Positions 56,701-64,000 of a DNA stretch of 64,000 nt are shown piece by piece. The stretch is from Apoderus coryli. Its lineage: Eukaryota > Arthropoda > Insecta > Coleoptera > Attelabidae. Position 1 is the first letter of the stretch, and each line of letters opens with the position of its first letter. Below the pieces are notes generated by a model. The model searched no databases, had not been told where the DNA came from, and saw only the letters and a list, made by a program, of their open reading frames with translations. The stretch is from contig OU452201.1 of assembly GCA_911728435.2 (NCBI GenBank), positions 5,952,001 through 6,016,000 on the forward strand, in the 5' to 3' direction. The position numbers and the translations under genes are program-made.

Positions 56701-57166
56701 TCCTAAATGCAACTTGATCGATTTTTTCCCATAACCTATTTTTGTACTTACACAGAATGATTCCTGTAATCATATGTTGGTATTTGAACCATTTTACCAG
56801 CTAAAATATCCTTCAACACATCTTTCATAAGCGTTTCATTGAAAGCATCAGGATGGTCGAAATTAAATTGACCCTTTTCAGCTTTCTGTATTTCTGATGG
56901 GCTCAGTTCTCTATAGAAACTATCCTGCGATATGCAGACTACTTGACGTTGTTTATGATCCATATCAACTTGCCCGAGCTTTTCCATTATTTTCTTACAC
57001 ACAGTACTCTAGGAGAAAATTGTGATATATTGATATTTTATTATTTATTACCCACTGTATCTACCTTCCCGCTAGCTGTTCCACCAGCTACTCCAATTAA
57101 AAAGGGTGTTTTGCCTTCGATGCCATTTAATTTGCCGTTCATTTTTTTAGTATCACACATACTCAT
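53738..57166 (-). CDS. Uck: Uridine-cytidine kinase
   Basis: Phosphorylates uridine and cytidine to UMP and CMP in pyrimidine salvage. Minus-strand exons: 57166-57065, 57008-56752, 56403-56258, 56199-56102, 56047-55999, then last exon 53919-53738 (stop TAG 53738-53740), 277 residues. A second in-frame ATG is at 57160. The P-loop [12 protein letters not shown] spans the first splice junction (about residues 25-36). [54 protein letters not shown] and [17 protein letters not shown] follow in family order, then [26 protein letters not shown] (split here for length by exon). The C-terminus FKRPH resembles vertebrate UCK ends. A TATCGATA site lies about 190 bp upstream. An alternative last exon is at 55531-55422. 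Confidence 0.96.
54202..54312 (+). mobile_element. Non-LTR retrotransposon RNase H fragment
   Basis: The plus-strand frame gives [20 protein letters not shown], ending in TAA at 54310-54312. This is the first catalytic Asp block (TDGSK...GAG) of the RNase H domain in R1/I-type LINEs. Very short, dead remnant, in the Uck intron between the two alternative last exons and antisense to the gene. Confidence 0.55.
55422..55531 (-). CDS. Uck: Alternative last coding exon of Uck
   Basis: After a good acceptor (TTTGTTGCAG) the exon begins in the same phase as 53919-53738 and reads [14 protein letters not shown], against [14 protein letters not shown] in the distal exon. It then diverges ([20 protein letters not shown]) and stops at TAA 55422-55424. 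Splicing 55999 to 55531 gives a 253-residue isoform; 55999 to 53919 gives 277. The shared helix is part of the kinase fold, so both isoforms should be complete. DNA identity between the two exons is limited to the helix, implying an old duplication. TTTATT near 55006-55011 could supply a poly(A) signal for the short form. Confidence 0.8.
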
Positions 57167-57354
57167 ATTTAATAAGATAAATTGTGCAGTAAATACTACT
57201 GCGAGTTAAAAACTGATATCGCTGCAAAAGCAAATAATTGATTTGCACATATCACATATTTCTAAAAAAAAATGCCAATAACCGTGAAAATTATATACAT
57301 TATACATACTTATACATAGACTATGTATACATAGTACATAATATATGTCATAGG

Positions 57355-57362
57355 TATCGATA
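57355..57362. promoter_or_regulatory. DRE motif (TATCGATA) upstream of Uck
   Basis: A perfect palindromic TATCGATA, the DREF-binding element typical of insect housekeeping and replication-related promoters, 189 bp upstream of the Uck start codon. Function is inferred from the motif and its position. Confidence 0.55.
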
Positions 57363-57369
57363 GCGACTT

Positions 57370-58490
57370 AGTGTTGCCAATTTACGATTACTGATTTAGA
57401 GACGCATCATACGCAAGCACATAATTTATAACACAGAAAAAGGAAGCTTCGCTTAGCGTACATATGAATCTGACCGAACGTCCCTAAAATTTTGAAATTT
57501 TATCCCTGTAATACTCTAGATATTTGATTGCCTTAATTATTACATTATAGGCGTTATCCTTCTCCCACTCACCTCAGCGGGGCTTATGTAACAAGTTCAC
57601 CAGATTACCTCCACCGCTACTCATCGACTTACACTTACTTGTTTCTGTAAAAGGGACGGACATTGTAAAAATCTTCATTGTAGGTTTAGAAGAGTTTTAG
57701 TTTAATTTCTCACTTAACTGTCAATGCAATTTGTAAAAGAAACGTTTGTTTTGGAGAGATAATTCAAAATAGTTACAATTCGCGTTGAAATATACGGCCT
57801 ATTAATCAAACTCAATAGGTACCGTGAACAAATAACTTGCAATATAAGTTCACAATGAATGAAAATGAAACATTGAGAATCATTAGGGGTCTATTCTCGA
57901 GTTGAGAGAAATATCATTTCATGAGACCGCTTCATATTAATCTTAGAGATGTTACTAGCACCGCTGTGTTGAGTAATCAGCAAAAGGCCAAGTACGTAAG
58001 AAAAAGAAAAGAAAATGGTTACTAGCTTTGACAATCCCTTGTCAAAGGTTACTAGAGCTACTTACCTATATAGTTTTGTCGATTTTTTTTTATCGACTAT
58101 TTTTTCATTTTTTTAACCTTCCTCAGTTTGCAATTTTACGGTAGAATTTCGAACGTCTGCGGTAGAACGGTAGACATAGTGTGAAAACGATAGATCTACC
58201 GTAACAACGGAAGGTCTGGCAGCACTGCCCACGCTTGCTCCACTGTTCTGCTTGACATTTGACACAGAGAGCGAATTCTAATAAGTTTGTTCCAACACGA
58301 CTTGGAGTCCCTTGTGACAGACAGATCAATTTTTTCTGAGGTTATCCCTATTGACATTAACGCATCTTCAATAATTTTATTTTCACTTTTAAAAATGTAT
58401 TTATTGCGACAACATAGTGCGTTTTGTGCTAATCAACAGTAAAATATCTCGATAACCGTAGGTGAATTTTATAACATATCACATATTATC
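57370..58490. other. Intergenic stretch without a supported gene
   Basis: A 68-codon minus-strand ORF at 58123-58329 shows no family signal. The segment is only moderately AT-rich and might include promoter sequence of an unseen gene, but nothing can be assigned. Confidence 0.35.
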
Positions 58491-58497
58491 AAGTCAT

Positions 58498-58650
58498 GGT
58501 ATACATGTTGTACCATGATATCGAGTATTGTTAGAAACTTATGGAGACTGAAAAAATTGTATAATGTACAGGGGTTTCAATAAGAAAAACATATTATGCA
58601 GATACGATTATCTCCTATATAAGCGAACCAACCTGTATACTTTTCTGTTT
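58498..58650 (+). repeat. Dispersed repeat, copy 2
   Basis: Shares TTATGGAGACTGAAAA, GTACAGGGGTTTCAATAAG, AAAAACATAT and CTGTATACTTTTCTGTT with 48268-48400 in the same order, with unrelated spacers between them. Confidence 0.6.
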
Positions 58651-59262
58651 AAAATTAAAGGTGACCTGTGCGAGCATTTTTTTGCATTGCATAGATATAA
58701 CAAATGAAGTCCTGAGTCAAACAGTCAAACTCCGATGGTAAAAAAAGAGTAACCGGAAAATCGGTTTAATATCGTTTGAAAAGCTTCTAATTTGGACCAC
58801 TTTGTACATCCCGGTATAGTGTGTAACTTCCATAAAATGCACGTTAATTATATCCCATATACATAAGTATATCCTTTCAAACTGTATACTATAAGTATAT
58901 TTTTGTAGATAGAATCATAGATTTTTTGTGTCTATAGTTAGGTATTGTTGTTTCCGAGAAAATCACCTCTATAGTTAGCACACCATAAAAAGCATACCAC
59001 CACATATGCTAAAAAAATTGCAATACAGACATTCCAATCTGCAATACCGCAGGTTGATTGCCTTATTTGCGTTTACAAGAATACCAGTAACTGATATGCT
59101 TCATTTTCTGTCATATGCAATGTTGTAAAAAATGTATTAGTATTTATTGGACTCTCTTCTGACCATTTTATTTATTTAAATATACTTACCTGCATAGATA
59201 ATTGAATTGTAAAAACAGTAGCGGACTTAGCAACTTAAGCAGGTTATGTGTAAAATATCTGA

Positions 59263-59676
59263 ATGTTAAGTATTCCAAAATTTTTAAAAGCAGTTAAGCT
59301 GACAAACTCGCAAACGCAGCATGTATTATACAAAGAATCAAAATTTCCTAAAATGACTATGAAACAGTTTAGAAGAGAAGTCATCACCTTTTTAACGGCC
59401 AAAACTATAATTAAAAGAAGAACTTTACCAACTACTTCAAGTCCTATTGTTATAAAAAAACACAAACCTTATATTCCCTCAGAAATACGGACAAGCGCGA
59501 GTGCACACCAACCAAAAAGGGATACCAGACGTTGCTGTGCTTTCTCTAGCACATCACAAAAAGAAATTAGAACAGACTGGATATGTTCTGTATGCAAGGT
59601 TCCGATTTGCCTCGGAATAAACAAAAGTTGTTTTCAAAGTTACCACCAGCAAAATGTGCAGTGGTACAAAAATTAA
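59263..59676 (+). pseudogene. piggyBac-type transposase C-terminal remnant
   Basis: An open frame ending in TAA encodes a Lys/Arg-rich stretch and then a Cys/His cluster, RRCCAFSS ... WICSVCKVPICLG ... CFQSYH, matching the C-terminal cysteine-rich DNA-binding domain of piggyBac (DDE_Tnp_1_7) transposases. The preceding helices (MTMKQFRREVITFL) also resemble the end of the piggyBac catalytic domain, but the DDD catalytic part is absent upstream. Treated as a truncated remnant, although the frame is intact over 137 codons, so recent insertion or domestication of a fragment cannot be excluded. Confidence 0.65.
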
Positions 59677-59739
59677 ACCTCCTGTTTTTTTTTCGAATAT
59701 TTAAGAAAAAACATTTTTTTTTTTGAGTTAAAGTCTATC

Positions 59740-59890
59740 AGGGCCCTTGCCCGTGTGTTTGTTTTAAAATTAAGATTTAAAATTACGGCTGATGATGGAG
59801 CGGGACTCCGAAACATGTCCTCTTTTATAAAAAAGGAATCTTAAATACAGTTATATTAGTGGAGACGATGTATGAATTTTTATTGTAATT
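59740..59890 (+). ncRNA. Hammerhead ribozyme in a retroelement repeat
   Basis: All core elements are present in order: CTGATGA (59789-59795), stem II GGAG-CGGGA-CTCC (59797-59809), GAAA (59810-59813), a two-base-pair stem III AC-AT-GT and the cleavage-site C at 59819. Stem I is closed by GG/CT next to the core, TAAAA/TTTTA (59778-59782 with 59823-59827) and TTAAGATT/AATCTTAA (59770-59777 with 59837-59844), leaving internal loops as type I hammerheads do. The very short stem III is that of the minimal type I hammerheads known from Penelope-like elements and retrozymes. Activity is inferred, not shown. Confidence 0.75.
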
Positions 59891-60437
59891 TTTTTTGTTC
59901 AATTTTAATATCTTCTTTGTTTATTTGTAGTTAAAAAAATAAGAATAAATAATTTTTTAGTTCTTGCCCCTCTAGGACTTTTTTTCCATAAATATCTACC
60001 CGAAGTATGTTTTTAATTAATTTTTAACCTTTTCAATTGATTAGTTGATTATCCGTGTTTGGAAAGGTTAAAAATTAATTAATTTGTTTTAATTTTTGGG
60101 TGTTTTATTTTATTTTTGAATAAGTTTATTATTTAAAATTTGACATATTTTTCTAATATTTTGAGATGAACTCAAAAATATTATGTTGTCTCTTTATACT
60201 TTTTGATATTTAAGTTTTTGGAAAACCTTAAAGTTACACACACGACGTAATAGTATAGAAATATGCGAGTTGGTTCTATATTATACATTGAATGAAAGCT
60301 ATTATTGTACACTACCTTGCAGACAACAATAATACAAATACATAAATAATTCATAAAAATACTGCGTGTGTATTATTATGTACCAGATACTGTAGATTAT
60401 CAAACATCAGATGATAGCGCCGAGACGCTTTTATAAC

Positions 60438-60486
60438 ATGGAGGCGTCGTCTATGGCCAGTTGCGCTCAAAACGGTGTCACAAACG
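60438..60486 (+). other. Possible orphan first coding exon
   Basis: In otherwise AT-rich DNA a GC-richer island contains ATG at 60438 and reads MEASSMASCAQNGVTN before a donor-like GGTACGC at 60487. Composition and splice context suit a first coding exon whose gene continues beyond the window. No downstream exon was found to 64000. Confidence 0.25.
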
Positions 60487-61189
60487 GTACGCACTTATAT
60501 TATTCAAGAAAAACAAAAGAATAAATTATCACGCGCGTATTTTTCATTTTCCGTTAAAACAAAAAAAAATCATTGGGCGTAGAAAGATTAATTTTGAATT
60601 ATATGTTCGTATATTATAATAAATGCGCATATTATGAACATTCCAGATCAATTTGTAAAAAAACTTTTTAAAATATGATTCAATAGTTTTTAGTGATCTT
60701 TTAAAACAAAAGTTTAGTTAAAAGTTACAAAAATCATTTCACACAGACCGAAATATTAATTAAAAGTGTTTTTTTGTTTAATATTTCAACTTTGTTGTGT
60801 AAAATCATTTCAGTAATATAATCAATAAAATAGTTAAAAGTTTAAAATAAGCTAAGCTAAAAGCATTAAGAACAAATACTTATTAAATCTGTTGTATGAA
60901 GTTTACTAGTGTAAAAACAGTGTGAAGGAACATTTTGGCGTCGACTAACAATTAATGTAAGCCCATTTACTATTTACATACTACATTAATATTACTTATA
61001 TTAATTTTTTAATCTATCGAGTTAAACATAATGAATTTTAATTCTACAGCATGGTATAAAATACAATTTATGTACCTAACGCACTCTAATTGAGTAATCA
61101 AAAATATTTGAGTGAATAGTTTCAGATTCTTGTATATAGGGTGACCACAAATAAAAGGTTAATCCGTTCGTTAATATAGGTACAGTTTC

Positions 61190-61240
61190 AAGGAATAGTA
61201 TATTGTGTATTTAATAGGAAATGGAACACTTTTTCGGGAG
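61190..61240 (+). repeat. Dispersed repeat, copy C
   Basis: GGAATAGTATATTGTGTATT then TAATAGGAAATGGAACACTT; third copy of the repeat at 6096-6135 (minus) and 8515-8558. Confidence 0.65.
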
Positions 61241-61511
61241 TCCCGACAATATGCTTTACCTACGAAGTGCACATACTATTTTTTCTGAAATAAGTTATAT
61301 TTATTTTATCAAATAATTAAAATTATATTATTTTAAAATGGTGTACATATGCAAAAAAAAAATTAAAATATCCCCACATCGAGTTTTTGACCGGATCGTA
61401 AGACCTCATGGAGAGACGTCCAGTGTCTAAACTTACTCTTATAAGTGTCTGAGGAAAAAGTAAAATTGTGAAACGTTCATTTGTAAAAAAATTATGATAT
61501 ACAGTTTGTAA

Positions 61512-61618
61512 ATAAAAGTCAATCTCCACAAAACGAATTTATCAGATCTCTCTATAAGTCTTTTCCCAACCATACATGTTTCGGAGCACCAGTCTCCATC
61601 CTCAGTGGTTAGTAAATT
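61512..61618 (-). mobile_element. Degenerate hammerhead-ribozyme repeat
   Basis: The minus strand reads CTGAGGA (61605-61599), GGAG-loop-CTCC, GAAAC (61582-61578), AT, GTA, then about 60 nt and TTTTGTGGAGATTGAC. The U4-to-G change in CUGAUGA should abolish cleavage. The GTGGAGATT tail ties it to 47778-48224. Confidence 0.65.
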
Positions 61619-61619
61619 A

Positions 61620-63640
61620 CAAAAAGCTATTCTTCATTGTGTTAAAATTGTGATTTTTTTTTTTTTTAATTTTTACGTTAAAAAAGTTACATATTTTAAT
61701 TAATTATATTGAGTTTTAAAAAATGTTGTCAAAATAAATTAGATTATAGATAAATCGAGTTTTATTATGTTTTTCTTTTTGTAAATCATTTAAATTGAAA
61801 AGAAAGAGTTACACTTAAGTAATGGTGAAGGCGAATGTCTTTAAAATGTGACAATTTTGTCATTTTACTCCACTTCAATATGGACTAGTTCTTTAAACAA
61901 AAATTATGACTTTCCTTTACCCTAGGACAACCGGTATATTGAAAAAATTAATTTAATTCATTGTATGTATAAAAACACTGCTATTGTATATTTTTGGGAA
62001 TTAATTCAATTTGATAATTTTAATTTCGCTTAAAACTGACTGATATCTTAAAATATCAAAATATCATAACTTTTTTAACAATGAAAATTTAAGAAAGACC
62101 TAATGGAAAAATATATGTTTATTTTGAGGAAATAATAAATAGTTATAAAAATATCGATTATTTTTCTTAATAGCATTGTTAAAAAATTAATTAAACATTT
62201 TAAAACTCTATGGTGAAGTGTTTGCACATTTTACGAAAACAATACAAAACTTCCTATATTTGATAATATAGAAAATAAATAATTTTGAATTTCAGTAACA
62301 TATTTATTCTACAAGAACTAATACTATTTTTTAATGTTTTAAGTATTAGTTTTAAAGTGTTTAAGCAAAGTATTTTAATTATTTAAATCTATCCGATATT
62401 CGGAATATGAAGGCACGTGCTAGTTTCAATTGGTCAATAATGTATGGGATTAATTACCTACCTTAAGCTAAAAATAGTCAGAGAAAAACTGAATTACCTA
62501 ATTAATAATAAATTACAGTCCATTTATTAAATTTAATTGACACGCGTAGGTATTTCATTTCTTGTTTTACATTTATGTAAATCCGTTATTGACTATATTA
62601 GGTCAAAATATCGTATAGGTTAAATTCGAAAACATATAGACGCATATTTGATACTACTATTAGACTTGAAACCTTCCTGTTTTAAAATTTATACATATCT
62701 AGGTAATTAGTAAGCATTTGTAATACGACATATTATGAAATGAACAAACTGTTATGTTGTTTTCTTAAATTATTCTCATTGATCTTTGATATCTTCTTTG
62801 TAGTATTTACTTATAGTTACATAATATTTAAAATCAACCTAAAAATGACATACAGACGGACAATTTTGTATTTCTATTACTTCTTTCCAAAGCAACATAA
62901 ACTGGGTAATCCACAGTGGCGAAAAGAGCATAAATGCGTTTTTCTTCTGAATAACACATAACATAACATTGTAATTCGGCAGTTACGTCTGGATGTTGTC
63001 GCGTTGTATATCTCCTGCTTTTCTGTCTAAATCAACTGACGATGAAGTATTTAGCACTGGAGAAGATTTTTATACTGAGTCCAGAGAGGAGCTGTAAAAT
63101 TCTTGGGCGTAGGGATTAACTCGTTTTTAAACTGGTATATGTGCAGATTGAAAACATATCAAAAAAGCTCTGCAGGTATTCGTTTTTGATTTGGAAGCTC
63201 AGAATTTCCACATTTCAAATTCTAATGTTAACAATTTAAGCTCAAACTGCTTTTGATGTACATTTGGTTCAAAATAGTATATTCGGAGATGTCAGTGCAA
63301 CTTTATAATCTTTTCCAATTGCTACTTTAATTGAGTAATAAAATCATCAAGGACTAGTAGAAGTTGCGATGGAGTTATTACACTAAAAGGGTGTAAACAT
63401 ACATCTTTTAAAAGTACTTCTTAAACATTCCTTTCTAACTCGAACTTGGACAGTTGGGCATACTGTAAAACAATTTTATTAAAATTTTTGCGGCGGGTTT
63501 TGTTGCATATTATGTAAAAGAGAATTATGGTTTTTCCAGCTGCGTGATCATTTCGTCTAACTCGAATTTAACGCTTTAAGCTTTTCGTAGCATTACGTGA
63601 ATTAGAGCGAGCGAAATATTTAAAATTTACATTATTTAGT
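61620..63640. other. AT-rich stretch without recognisable genes
   Basis: No coding segment or repeat with definable ends was seen; ORFs such as 62740-62961 are low-complexity and unsupported. Confidence 0.4.
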
Positions 63641-63645
63641 ACTAG

Positions 63646-63667
63646 CATTGTCTTTATAAAGACAATG
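63646..63667. repeat. 22-nt perfect palindrome, copy 2
   Basis: Identical to 26096-26117: half-site CATTGTCTTTA plus its reverse complement. Flanks differ apart from a looser inverted ACTA/TTAGT around this copy. Confidence 0.85.
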
Positions 63668-64000
63668 GTATTAGTATGTAATTCCACAAATACTTTTTTT
63701 TTATTGAAAGATTACAGGAGATTTAAGTAATAAAAAAACTAAGGGAATTTATTTTTTACTCAAAGTGGCTGTTGCGAACTTTAGCAAATATCCCCTGAAA
63801 AACGTGACTACTATTGTACAGTTGCTTTGCAACATGGACAATTGTACCCAAACTCAAATCTCGATATTTTCGAAACGGAAAGAGATATCGAGTTGTGGTA
63901 TTCGGGAGGTTCTTGACCGACTCTTTGAGAACACGTACAGGGTTCGACCGGTATATTTCTTTTATTTATCCACTTATACAGAGTGAGCAAAGGAAGTCTT

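Overview
The window is AT-rich, intron-bearing eukaryotic DNA from an animal, most likely an insect. The protein-coding genes match conserved metazoan families, and the repeats (RTE-type LINE tail, Tc1/mariner and piggyBac remnants, tRNA-derived SINE, foldback MITE-like elements, hammerhead-ribozyme repeats) are typical of arthropod genomes. I cannot fix the insect order from sequence alone.

Layout. 1-9.4 kb is gene-poor and holds decayed transposons (RTE LINE 3' end, a second LINE RT remnant, a SINE) plus one exon-like minus-strand ORF at 137-328. A carnitine O-acetyltransferase gene (CRAT, + strand) occupies about 9.6-22.95 kb. Its very long first intron contains a 2.6 kb TA-flanked inverted-repeat element, a SINE, a 340 bp foldback and a 51-bp-period minisatellite; intron 2 contains a broken Tc1/mariner-like transposase. 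23-27 kb is CRAT 3' sequence and repeats. A small four-exon minus-strand gene of unknown function (166 aa, one hydrophobic segment) lies at 27.26-28.61 kb. Upf1 (nonsense-mediated decay helicase, + strand, 16 exons, 1160 aa) spans 29.67-35.24 kb. ash1 (SET-domain H3K36 methyltransferase, + strand, 14 coding exons, 1964 aa) spans 37.94-50.06 kb. ubl5/Hub1 (73 aa, + strand) is at 52.61-52.89 kb and converges on a uridine-cytidine kinase gene (Uck, - strand, 57.17-53.74 kb). 57-64 kb is mostly non-coding, with a piggyBac transposase remnant, two hammerhead-ribozyme-type repeats and a possible orphan first exon.

The genes are housekeeping or regulatory (acyl-carnitine metabolism, RNA surveillance, chromatin, splicing-associated ubiquitin-like protein, pyrimidine salvage). 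Nothing suggests that they form one pathway. All splice models were read by eye from GT/AG signals, frame continuity and family alignment from memory; no search was run.

Most interesting items: (1) Uck has two tandem, mutually compatible last coding exons encoding versions of the same helix, so it probably makes two C-terminal isoforms; (2) a repeat family carrying hammerhead ribozyme motifs occurs at three loci, one with all core residues and a foldable stem II and stem I; (3) a 2.6 kb TA-flanked element has ends dense in TTTATAAA motifs; (4) two identical 22-nt perfect palindromes lie 37.5 kb apart; (5) small hairpin elements share a core but have different perfect terminal inverted repeats; (6) a near-identical 57-bp block with a YY1-like AAAATGGCCGC core lies upstream of both Upf1 and ash1.
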